DNA of 64,000 bases from Centipeda infelix ATCC 43532 (GTDB lineage: Bacteria; Bacillota; Negativicutes; Selenomonadales; Selenomonadaceae), in contig NZ_JH376797.1 in assembly GCF_000234095.1 (NCBI RefSeq), positions 136,493 to 200,492 on the forward strand, written 5' to 3'. How positions within the stretch are numbered: the first letter of the stretch is position 1; each line of letters starts with the position of its first letter. The notes beneath the pieces were generated by a model that had not been told where the DNA came from, searched no databases, and was given only the letters and a program-made list of their open reading frames with translations. The position numbers and the translations under genes were made by a program. Of this stretch, positions 45,614 to 54,260 are shown in pieces.

Positions 45614-46898
45614 GGCGGTTCTCTCCTTCGACGATATGTCCGTGTGGATGGAGAGCTGTGCGCTGACAGGCGCGGCGGCGTTCTTCGCGGGGCTGCGCGG
45701 CTGTGCCGTGATCGTCAACGGCCCGCTGTGGTGCTATCTCTTTACGCAGCGGCACATCGAGCAGAGCCAGAGCGACATCTCGCACCGCATGAAGTGCACA
45801 CAGCTCGACAACGATGCAATTGTGTTCGGTGCGGAGGATTATCTGCGCGAAGCCCTGCAGCCGCATATCGACCATCCGCCCGCGCTGCTCGCCGTCATTA
45901 GCGGTAGTTCGGCAAGTCTGATCGGCGATGATGTCGGTGCGATTGCACGCGCGGCGGGGGTGACCTGCCCCGTGGTCGCTATTGACAGCGGCGGGCTGGT
46001 CGGCAGCTTTGCGGATGGATGGGCGCGTGCTTCCTGCGCGATGATCGATGTGTTGCTCAGAGAGACACGGGGAGAGGTGCGGTGCGGGGTCAACCTCATC
46101 GGCATGACCTCATCCTACTACAACGGTGAGAACGATGTACGGGAGCTTGTACGCCTGTTGACGGGGGCGGGCTATGAGGTGCGCCACGTATTCGGTTGCG
46201 ACATGCCACCCGAGAGCATTGGCGATCTCTCACAGGCGGAGCTCAATATCGTTGTGCATGATGAGCTCGGGCTTGCAGCGGCAAAGCACATCGAACAGCA
46301 CTGCGGCACGCCGTATATCGCACCGCTTCCCCCGTACGGCCGCGCGGGGACGAAGCGGTGGCTTGCGGCGATCTTTTCCGCACTGCCGCCCGTACGCGGC
46401 GAGGATGCCATGGAGGAGATTGCGGCGGCGGAGCGCAGGGACTTCCTACGGATCAACGATCTCAAGAATACGTGGGGAGAGCTGCTCTTTGATACCGCGC
46501 TCATCCGTGCGCCGCGCTCGTCGGCGTGGGGGCTTGCCGAGGCACTGCGGACGGAGTGGGCGGATGTGCGCCACCTCGCGGTTGCAGCGCAGCTGCGCGA
46601 GGACGCTGCTGCCGTAAAGATCGCGGACGAGCGGCTCGCGGAGACGGATACGGCGCGGGCGCAGGGAGTGCTCGCGGCGATGGAGCGTGGTCTGCTCATG
46701 GGGAGCAGCAGTGAGTCCGTGCTTGCCGACCCGCGCAGGATGCTCTACGTCCCCGTCTCTTATCCTGTCGTGGATCGGCTCCACATCTCGGATCAGCCGT
46801 TTATGGGACTGCGCGGCGCACGGCACATCGAGGACATGCTCTGGAACGGGAGCGTCCTCAGGCGGGAACTGTCTGTCCGCGCAGGTATACATGGATAA
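45606..46898 (+). CDS. Nitrogenase component 1-like protein B
   Basis: This is the 430-residue partner of protein A. Cys18 (ESCALTGAAAFFAGLRG) and Cys43 (NGPLWCYLF) align with the first two P-cluster ligands of NifK. The third position is Ser/Ala (SGSSASLIGDD), as happens in asymmetric family members such as BchB or NifN. NLIGMTSSYYNGENDVREL and VFGCDMPPESIGDL are the later fold landmarks. With A it should form a heterotetramer carrying a modified or single [4Fe-4S] cluster. Substrate unknown. A hairpin terminator follows. Confidence 0.8.
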   Translation: MDEAVLSFDDMSVWMESCALTGAAAFFAGLRGCAVIVNGPLWCYLFTQRHIEQSQSDISHRMKCTQLDNDAIVFGAEDYLREALQPHIDHPPALLAVISGSSASLIGDDVGAIARAAGVTCPVVAIDSGGLVGSFADGWARASCAMIDVLLRETRGEVRCGVNLIGMTSSYYNGENDVRELVRLLTGAGYEVRHVFGCDMPPESIGDLSQAELNIVVHDELGLAAAKHIEQHCGTPYIAPLPPYGRAGTKRWLAAIFSALPPVRGEDAMEEIAAAERRDFLRINDLKNTWGELLFDTALIRAPRSSAWGLAEALRTEWADVRHLAVAAQLREDAAAVKIADERLAETDTARAQGVLAAMERGLLMGSSSESVLADPRRMLYVPVSYPVVDRLHISDQPFMGLRGARHIEDMLWNGSVLRRELSVRAGIHG

Positions 46899-46919
46899 GA
46901 TGGATGCTCTATGAAAAAT

Positions 46920-46956
46920 CGGGGCTGCTGCACATTTCTTTCGTGCAGCAGCCCCG
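46920..46956. terminator. Strong hairpin after the nitrogenase-like pair
   Basis: A perfect 14-bp stem (CGGGGCTGCTGCAC with GTGCAGCAGCCCCG) has a 9-base loop and three T after. It probably stops both the plus-strand operon and the minus-strand ABC remnant. Confidence 0.75.
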
Positions 46957-46960
46957 TTTC

Positions 46961-47347
46961 TCATTGATGAGCTTGTGGTGGGAGGGGGACACAGGTGCGT
47001 GTCTCGGGGATGTGTTCATACCCGACAATCTTCGCGGTGACCCCATACAGTTTTGTGAGTCGTTCCTCTGTGATTGTATCGTTTGTCTGTCCCACGAAAA
47101 ACACGCCGTCCCGCCCCATGATGGCCGTCTGATCTGCACAGTAAAAGGCATGACTTGGTGCATGTGTCGTCATCATAACCGTGATCCCCGCCGCACTGAG
47201 TGTACGGATGCGGTTCATCACGAGCACCTGATTGCCGAAATCGAGGCTCGCCGTGGGCTCGTCCATGCAGAGGAGCTGCGGCTGCTGCGCAATCGCACGT
47301 GCCAAGAGGACAAGCTGCCGCTCTCCGCCGCTGATCTTTGTATGGTC
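46961..47347 (-). pseudogene. ABC transporter ATPase, C-terminal remnant
   Basis: About 125 codons of a FepC/BtuD-type ATPase remain: the signature SGGERQLVLLARA, Walker B QLLCMDEPTASLD and the H-loop TTHAPSHA, then a normal C-terminus and stop. The Walker A half is missing. Upstream the sequence passes directly into the binding-protein gene in another frame, at about 47341-47352. The lost segment must have held the rest of the binding protein, the permease and the front of the ATPase. Confidence 0.85.
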
Positions 47348-47736
47348 TCCTTCTTCTCTCCAACGTCGATAATGACCTGCGGATTCGCGGAGAGCACTGC
47401 CTCCTTGTTGAAATTCTTCATGCCGTAAAACTGACCGAGCACGGGAAGATCGCGGTACTGAGCCCCCACATAGGGGAGCGTAGCATCTTTCCACTGTCCG
47501 GAAATACCGACGAGCTTGTCCGGAGCAATGGCAAAGAGTGCCATCTGGGCAAGACCGCCGGATGGTGCGATGCGATCAATCTGTTTTGGGAGCTCGACTG
47601 TACGTCCTGCGGAATCCGTGAAGGTATATGTCGCGGCGACAGGATTCTCCTTTTCCTCCTGGCCGCATCCGACGAGCAGAATAAGGAGGAGGAATAATAC
47701 GGTGAGCAGTGCATTTCTTTTTTTCACAATCATCAT
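47345..47736 (-). pseudogene. Metallophore-type binding lipoprotein, N-terminal remnant
   Basis: The first 130 or so residues of a cluster A-II substrate-binding lipoprotein remain. The lipobox ends at Cys24 (LLVGC), and the mature start YTFTDSAGRTVELPKQIDRI is typical of siderophore, haem or cobalamin binding proteins. QVIIDVGEKKE is the end of the first lobe. The frame then enters the ATPase remnant out of phase and stops at 47218. The protein cannot fold as a bilobed receptor. The family is clear, the ligand is not. Confidence 0.82.
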
Positions 47737-47757
47737 CCTTTCGTTCTCTGTTCACGG

Positions 47758-47786
47758 TTGAATCTGCTGAATCGCTGTGTTATCCT
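47758..47786 (+). promoter_or_regulatory. Promoter of the first DUF364 gene
   Basis: TTGAAT, 17 bases, then TATCCT, 31 bases before the GTG start. Confidence 0.5.
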
Positions 47787-47817
47787 AGGGGCAACAGATC
47801 TGTGAGGAGGTATTTTC

Positions 47818-48597
47818 GTGAACTACTGGAATCTTTACGATGAGATCATCGACGGATTGCCACAGGACATCTATATCGACGACTATGCCGTCGGACGCCC
47901 ATGGACGTATGTGCGTGCAGGGGATTTGGTCGGCATCTGCATGACGATCCCTGCGTACAGCCGCCCGCGTCTACGAAAGGAGAGCTTTCTCGGCTATTCG
48001 CTGCGCGAAGCGGGAGAGTACGTGCGCTCGTGGCAAGGGCAGGAGGCATCCATTGCCGCTGCTGCCATCAACGCATTTTACAATCAGCCGTCCAAGGTGG
48101 AGGCGATGCAGGGATTCCACGGCGAGGATGCATCCGCCGAAACACTGGATGAGCGCAAGAAGCTGGAAGCATTCGCCATGTATACGGAGCAAATTCGCGG
48201 CAAGAAAGTCGCTGTCATCGGTCACTTTCCGAATTTCCAAAAGAAATGGGAATCGATATGCGACCTCTCCATCCTTGAGATGCAGCCCGAGTGGGGGGAC
48301 TATCCGGCGGAAGCGGCAGAGTTCCTTCTGCCGCAGCAGGACTTTGTCTTTATGACAGGGGCGACCTTTGCCAACAAGACCATGCCGCGCCTTTTAGAGC
48401 TCTCAAAGAATGCCGTGACCGTCCTCGTTGGCCCCTCCGTGCCCATGCATCCATGTCTTTTTGACTACGGTGCAAACGGTCTTTCGGGATTTACAGCAAC
48501 CGATGCTGCACTCGCTGCCGATCTCGTTCATTTCGGCTATGAAACCGATATTGCAAGCTGTGGAAAAATGGCGGACGTTCTTCCACATTTTGTCTGA
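47818..48597 (+). CDS. DUF4213/DUF364 heavy-metal-chelation family protein 1
   Basis: The 259 residues start at GTG behind GAGGAGG. The N-terminal third resembles DUF4213 (an enolase-like cap; GRPWTYVRAGDLVGICMT) and the rest DUF364 (KVAVIGHFPNFQKKW, DFVFMTGATFANKTMPRLLEL, VTVLVGPSVPMHPCLFDYG). The family is annotated as putative metal chelators and tends to occur with metal or tetrapyrrole genes; no activity is firmly known to me. It has its own promoter and terminator between two broken uptake genes, so it survived their loss. Confidence 0.78.
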   Translation: MNYWNLYDEIIDGLPQDIYIDDYAVGRPWTYVRAGDLVGICMTIPAYSRPRLRKESFLGYSLREAGEYVRSWQGQEASIAAAAINAFYNQPSKVEAMQGFHGEDASAETLDERKKLEAFAMYTEQIRGKKVAVIGHFPNFQKKWESICDLSILEMQPEWGDYPAEAAEFLLPQQDFVFMTGATFANKTMPRLLELSKNAVTVLVGPSVPMHPCLFDYGANGLSGFTATDAALAADLVHFGYETDIASCGKMADVLPHFV

Positions 48598-48606
48598 ATA
48601 CAACAT

Positions 48607-48654
48607 AACAGAGTTGCCGTACGTTTTCAAAGCGTACAGCAACTCTGTTTTATT
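48607..48654 (+). terminator. Terminator of DUF364 gene 1
   Basis: AACAGAGTTGC and GTACG pair with CGTAC and GCAACTCTGTT around a short loop, with one bulge and a T-rich tail. It may also act on the minus strand. Confidence 0.75.
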
Positions 48655-48662
48655 TTACGAGG

Positions 48663-48758
48663 TTAGAACGTCATATCCACGCCGAGGAGGAAGTTTGCTC
48701 CTTCTGCCGGATGATAGAGCTTGTCCTGATCGTCCCCGCAAAAGAACTGTTTACGCAC
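48663..48758 (-). pseudogene. TonB-dependent receptor, last 31 codons only
   Basis: On the minus strand the codons read DQDKLYHPAEGANFLLGVDMTF and then stop, the last strand and terminal Phe of an outer-membrane receptor. Upstream the similarity fades within about 10 codons and a live gene (DUF364 gene 2) begins. It is a scar of a receptor that once lay here, probably for the same ligand as the broken ABC system. Confidence 0.65.
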
Positions 48759-48816
48759 CCTTGGAACGAGGCAACAAAGAAGTTCCTCGGGATTACGAAA
48801 TGAGTGAAGAAGCAAC

Positions 48817-49587
48817 ATGACGAAAGAAGAGTTGTTTGGACGGCTGCGCAGCCGCTTTGGCGAGGTCTTGCGGCGGTATCATATGGAGGATGATGCGGTC
48901 GACATTACTTGCCGCTCTCTGACACCGGAGGAGGCGATTGGCAGTCATACGAAGCGCATGGATTTCCCGATCCTGACGGGAAAGGATGTGATGATACAGG
49001 CGGAGTATCGGGGGTGCAAGGGGCAGGCGTTTACCGATGCGCCCGCAGAATATCATGGCAGGCTGAAGGATGTACTGACCATGGATCTGTGCGGTGATCG
49101 ATATGCGCGAAGTCTCTTTCTGGCGACGCTCAATGCGGTCATAGGCGCAGTTGGCCTCTGTGTCGGAACCAGTCACTGCCGCAACGATGGCCCGGAACAA
49201 TGCGCGATGGATATTCGCTCGTATCTGGATGAGTTCTATCCAAATGTCAAGCGCATCGGACAGGTGGGATTCCAGCCGGCGATGGTGGAGATGTTGGTGA
49301 ACTCAAACTATGAGGTTCGCGTCATGGACTTGAATCCGCAGAACATCGGGCAGATCAAATACGGCATTCAGATTGAAAATGGTGCTGACCCGAAGGCAAA
49401 AGATGATATTGTCAAAAACTATGCTGATATTATCTTTTGTACGGGCAGTACGCTTGCCAATGGAACCATCGTGGACTATCTGGATGTTCAGCCGGAGGTT
49501 CATTTCTACGGCATAACGGCAGCGGGTGCTTGTGCCCTGCTAGGACTGAAGCGTCTTTGCTTTGCCCATCGGTATGAGGCATCATAA
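48817..49587 (+). CDS. DUF364-family protein 2 with a Cys-His motif
   Basis: The 256 residues include VGLCVGTSHCRNDGPEQCA, with three Cys and one His in 14 residues, a likely metal or cluster site missing from protein 1. VKRIGQVGFQPAMVEML, YEVRVMDLNPQNIG and IIFCTGSTLANGTIVDYL give the DUF364 fold. The ribosome site is weak and no promoter stands out; the upstream DNA was rearranged by loss of the receptor gene. It probably works with protein 1 and the nitrogenase-like pair. Confidence 0.75.
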   Translation: MTKEELFGRLRSRFGEVLRRYHMEDDAVDITCRSLTPEEAIGSHTKRMDFPILTGKDVMIQAEYRGCKGQAFTDAPAEYHGRLKDVLTMDLCGDRYARSLFLATLNAVIGAVGLCVGTSHCRNDGPEQCAMDIRSYLDEFYPNVKRIGQVGFQPAMVEMLVNSNYEVRVMDLNPQNIGQIKYGIQIENGADPKAKDDIVKNYADIIFCTGSTLANGTIVDYLDVQPEVHFYGITAAGACALLGLKRLCFAHRYEAS

Positions 49588-49618
49588 ATCTCGCGTATCT
49601 CTTCGGGCAAAAAATCAA

Positions 49619-49667
49619 AAAAGGTGCGGCATAAAGGGGGATCCTCGTGCAGCACCTATTTTTGTAT
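49619..49667 (+). terminator. Likely terminator after DUF364 gene 2
   Basis: AAAAAGGTGC pairs with GCACCTATTTTT around a long loop. Confidence 0.45.
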
Positions 49668-49751
49668 GCGACGGGATACGAGATTATCAGGGCTTGCTGG
49701 ATTTATCCTTGTGTTCCGTAATCATCCTTTGCAATATTTGACAAATAGCAT

Positions 49752-49915
49752 GGGAAGCACTGATAAATTCAGTCGCGCCATATTAGTGTATCTTTTTTGC
49801 CCGCTCAATGCCTGCAAATCCTCCATATAGCTTTGGCTATGCGTCCGGTTTGCTGCCTCAATCGGACAGAAAAATCTACGCCAATCTGACGAACTTCATT
49901 TTATCAGCGATTCCC
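49752..49915 (-). mobile_element. MITE copy 2, about 164 bp
   Basis: Ends are GGGAAGCACTGATAAA and TTTATCAGCGATTCCC. The sequence is the reverse of copy 1 at 32863-33025. It is flanked by AT on both sides, possibly a 2-base target duplication. The other bases between 49588 and 49986 hold a hairpin and the tgt promoter and no gene I can support. Confidence 0.8.
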
Positions 49916-49928
49916 ATGGATTTGTGTT

Positions 49929-49957
49929 TTGAAAATCTCTCGCTTTTGTGTTATGAT
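49929..49957 (+). promoter_or_regulatory. Promoter of tgt
   Basis: TTGAAA, 17 bases, then TATGAT, 30 bases before the GTG start and 14 bases outside the MITE. Confidence 0.7.
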
Positions 49958-49986
49958 ACAGGGTGTTTTGAGATGGGAGGGTATGA

Positions 49987-51108
<1,122 letters not shown>

Positions 51109-51134
51109 GGTTATTAAATGAAGGAGTTGTATTT

Positions 51135-51413
51135 ATGGATGCAGAAATGATGGCACAGCTGAGCTCGTGGGGGCCCATTATCATATTGGTGCTCTTCTTT
51201 TATTTTCTCCTCTATCGTCCGCAGAAGCAGGCGCAGAAGAAGCGTGATGCCATGCTTGCCGCGCTGAAAGTTGGCGATGAGATCATCACGCTCGGCGGGA
51301 TGCACGGCAAGATCACGGCACTTGATGATAAGAGCGTGACGCTGCGTGTGGCAGACGGCGTGAACATCGTGTTTGAACGCTCGGCGATCAGTGCTGTGAA
51401 TACGTCCGAGTGA
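51135..51413 (+). CDS. yajC: Sec translocon accessory protein YajC
   Basis: The 92-residue protein has one membrane helix (about 12-32), then FLLYRPQKQAQKKRDAML and GDEIITLGGMHGKI, the YajC signature. It associates with SecDF, whose genes follow after one intervening gene. Confidence 0.94.
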   Translation: MDAEMMAQLSSWGPIIILVLFFYFLLYRPQKQAQKKRDAMLAALKVGDEIITLGGMHGKITALDDKSVTLRVADGVNIVFERSAISAVNTSE

Positions 51414-52030
51414 TGCGGCGTATGGCAGATGAGATTTTAGCGGAACAAAAGAGCATACTGCGGCGGGAGATGCTTGCCCGCCGCCGTGTATTTTCGGCGG
51501 CGGAGCGCAAAGATGCGAGCCGCACCATATGTGCGCGCGCGGCACAGCTGTCCGCGCTGAAGGCCGCGCAGACCATTATGCTCTATGCCTCCATGGCAGA
51601 GGAGATTGATCTGGTTCCGTTCATGGAGACCCTGCTCGCGGACGGACGGCGTATCGTCCTGCCTGAGATCACGGGCAGGGGGACGATGGAGGCGCGGGAG
51701 CTGCCCGCGATCGATGCGCTGACGGACGGTGTCTTCGGTATAGCAACACCGGATCCCACGCGCGGCAGCATTGTCCCCCCCGAGGAGATTGATGTTATCA
51801 TTGTCCCGGGAGCGGCATTTTCTTCGGACGGCGGACGTTTGGGGCTGGGCGGTGGTTACTATGACCGTTTCCTGCCGCGTGCGCGAAACGCCGTGCGGGT
51901 TGTGCTCGCCTTTGATTTTCAGATTGTTCCCGATGTCCCAATGGGCGTGCAGGACGCCCGCGTCGATGTCATTTTGACCGAGCGGCGCATGATTTCCTGC
52001 AATGGATACTACCTTGAGGAAGAGGTGTGA
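51413..52030 (+). CDS. 5-formyltetrahydrofolate cyclo-ligase family protein
   Basis: The product is 205 residues from the ATG at 51413, sharing a base with the yajC stop (TGATG). REMLARRR, LYASMAEEIDLVPFM, IIVPGAAFSSDGGRLGLGGGYYDRFL and the C-terminal DVILTERR are the family marks. It converts 5-formyl-THF to methenyl-THF with ATP. Its insertion between yajC and secD breaks a usual pair. Confidence 0.92.
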   Translation: MRRMADEILAEQKSILRREMLARRRVFSAAERKDASRTICARAAQLSALKAAQTIMLYASMAEEIDLVPFMETLLADGRRIVLPEITGRGTMEARELPAIDALTDGVFGIATPDPTRGSIVPPEEIDVIIVPGAAFSSDGGRLGLGGGYYDRFLPRARNAVRVVLAFDFQIVPDVPMGVQDARVDVILTERRMISCNGYYLEEEV

Positions 52031-52036
52031 GGACTG

Positions 52037-53296
52037 TTGAGACAACATAGTCTGTTAAAGCTGGTGATTTCGATTGTGGTCATCATCGGCGCGTTTTTTT
52101 TCCTAGTTCAGCCGCTCGCGAGCTCGATTCGGCAGGGACTTGACCTGCAGGGCGGAACGCACGTCGTTTTGGAGGCGGTCGATACGGAGCAGGCGCAGGT
52201 CAACGACGATGCGATGAACCGCGTCATTGCCATCATGGAGAAGCGCGTCAACTCGCTTGGACTGACCGAGCCAATCATCCAGCGCGAGGGGGAGCGCCGC
52301 GTCATCATCGAACTGCCGGGCATCAAGGATCCAGATGCTGCGATCCGAACGATCGGCAAGACGGCGATGCTCGAGTTCCGCGACGAAGAGGGGCATACGG
52401 TGCTCACGGGTACGGATCTGAAGGATGCACAGGCATCGACGAATCCGCAGTCGGGGCAGAACGTTGTCAACCTGGAGTTCTCGGATGAGGGCGCACAGAA
52501 ATTTGCCGATCTCACGATGAAGAACGTCGGGCGTACGATTGCGATCCTGCTCGACGGCGAGGTGCTGACTGCGCCGAACGTGCGTGAGCCGATTCTCGGC
52601 GGGCGTGCGGAGATCACGGGGCAGAAGACGCTTGAGGAGGCGCAGAACCTCGCGGTCGTCCTGCGCAGCGGCGCGCTGCCCGTGAAGGTTGAGATCATCG
52701 AGACGCGCACGGTCGGCCCGACGCTCGGACAGGATTCGAAGGACAAATCCCAGTTTGCCTTTGTCATCGGGCTTGGTGCAGTCGTTCTCTTCATGGTCTT
52801 CTTCTACCATCTTTCGGGATTCATCGCAGATGTAGCCCTGATGGCATACACGGTCATGCTGCTCGGCATTCTCTATCTAATGGATGCGACATTGACCTTG
52901 CCGGGCGTTGCTGGAATCATCCTCTCCATCGGTATGGCGGTCGATGCAAACGTCCTTATCTTCGAGCATTTCAAGGAGGAGTATCAGGTCAATCGAAAGT
53001 CCCTGCGGCTTGCAATGGATGCGGGCTTCAAGCGTGCGTTTACGACGATCTTTGACTCGAATGTCACAACGCTGATTGCTGCGGGCGTGCTTTTCTTCCT
53101 CGGAACGGGGACGATTCGCGGCTTTGCGATCACGCTCGGTGTCGGTACGATCCTTTCGATGTTTACGGCGATTACACTGACGCAGTATCTGCTGAAGCTC
53201 ATGATTAACTCGAAGCTGTCCGACAGTCCATGGCTCTACGGTGCGAACGGCTTCATGCTCGGTGTGAAGAAGAAGGGGGATGAGAAGAATGCCTAA
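52037..53296 (+). CDS. secD: Protein translocase subunit SecD
   Basis: The 419 residues start at TTG with GAGG upstream. A first membrane helix precedes the periplasmic domains (GLDLQGGTHVVLEAVD, RVIIELPGIKDPDAA, LRSGALPVKVEIIE). The RND-type transmembrane half follows (IILSIGMAVDANVLIFEHFKEE). It uses proton flow to pull preproteins outward. Confidence 0.95.
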   Translation: MRQHSLLKLVISIVVIIGAFFFLVQPLASSIRQGLDLQGGTHVVLEAVDTEQAQVNDDAMNRVIAIMEKRVNSLGLTEPIIQREGERRVIIELPGIKDPDAAIRTIGKTAMLEFRDEEGHTVLTGTDLKDAQASTNPQSGQNVVNLEFSDEGAQKFADLTMKNVGRTIAILLDGEVLTAPNVREPILGGRAEITGQKTLEEAQNLAVVLRSGALPVKVEIIETRTVGPTLGQDSKDKSQFAFVIGLGAVVLFMVFFYHLSGFIADVALMAYTVMLLGILYLMDATLTLPGVAGIILSIGMAVDANVLIFEHFKEEYQVNRKSLRLAMDAGFKRAFTTIFDSNVTTLIAAGVLFFLGTGTIRGFAITLGVGTILSMFTAITLTQYLLKLMINSKLSDSPWLYGANGFMLGVKKKGDEKNA

Positions 53297-54206
53297 GTTC
53301 GATATTGCGGGACATCGGAAAATCTGGTTTCTCATCTCCCTCGTGCTCATCATCCCCGGGTTGATCTGCATGGGGGTACGTGGCTTCAACTTCGGCATCG
53401 ACTTCACGGGCGGGACGATCATCGACCTGCGCTTTGAGCAGGCGGTCACGCTCTCCGATGTGCGTTCGAGCCTTGCGAAATACGATCTCGATGGGAGCAC
53501 GATTCAGCTTGCGGGGGCGGAGTCCGGCATCGAGTCTTCCGAGAACGTCATGATCCGCACGATCGACCTCGAGGAGAACCAGCGCAAGGAGGTTATGGCG
53601 TCGCTCACGCAGGATGTCGGCCCCTATACCGTGCTCCGCGAGGAGAAGGTCGGCGCGACCATCGGCGGAGAGCTGATTACAAATGCGGTGCTCGCACTTG
53701 TAATCTCGTGGGCACTCATCATCCTCTACGTCGCCTATCGCTTTGAGTGGCGATTCGGCGTATCGGCAGTGCTTGCGCTCATCCACGATATCATCATCGT
53801 GCTTGCTGTATTCTCGTTTACCCAGCGTCAGATTGACTCGTCCTTTATTGCGGCGCTGCTCACAATCGTTGGATACTCGATCAATGATACCATTGTTATC
53901 TTCGACCGCATCCGCGAGAATTTGAAACTGCATTTCAGGCGCGGCGGCGATGTGAACGAGCTTGTTAATACCTCCATCTATCAGACACTGACGCGTTCGC
54001 TCTACACGGTATTCACCGTTCTGTTTACAACGTTCGCACTCTATTGGTTCGGCGGCGAGACGACGAAGGATTTCGCATTTGCGCTTCTCGTCGGTTTTGC
54101 GTGCGGCTGTTACTCCTCTATCTTTATCGCGAGCCAGCTTTGGATCGAGCTGAGAAATCGCACGGAGCGGCGGCCGGCTGCCAAACCGGCTGCGGTGGAG
54201 GGGTAA
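53289..54206 (+). CDS. secF: Protein translocase subunit SecF
   Basis: The product is 305 residues from the ATG at 53289, because the GGGGG site lies too close to the ATG at 53280. It overlaps secD by 8 bases. GFNFGIDFTGGTIIDLRF, VGATIGGEL and TIVGYSINDTIVIFDRIREN are the SecF motifs, with six membrane helices. Confidence 0.95.
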   Translation: MPKFDIAGHRKIWFLISLVLIIPGLICMGVRGFNFGIDFTGGTIIDLRFEQAVTLSDVRSSLAKYDLDGSTIQLAGAESGIESSENVMIRTIDLEENQRKEVMASLTQDVGPYTVLREEKVGATIGGELITNAVLALVISWALIILYVAYRFEWRFGVSAVLALIHDIIIVLAVFSFTQRQIDSSFIAALLTIVGYSINDTIVIFDRIRENLKLHFRRGGDVNELVNTSIYQTLTRSLYTVFTVLFTTFALYWFGGETTKDFAFALLVGFACGCYSSIFIASQLWIELRNRTERRPAAKPAAVEG

Positions 54207-54208
54207 AG

Positions 54209-54238
54209 AAAAGAGCCTGTCCCATGACAGGCTCTTTT
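54209..54238 (+). terminator. Terminator after secF
   Basis: A perfect 13-bp stem AAAAGAGCCTGTC with GACAGGCTCTTTT has a 4-base loop. Confidence 0.9.
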
Positions 54239-54260
54239 CCTATTGGAAAGGGGGGAGACT

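Noticed and set aside
44306-46898. True nitrogenase
   Set aside because: There is no nifH, nifB or nifE/N nearby, the proteins are short, and component B lacks a P-cluster Cys.
47818-48597. Siderophore-synthesis enzyme
   Set aside because: The sequence fits DUF4213/DUF364, not NIS or NRPS enzymes.
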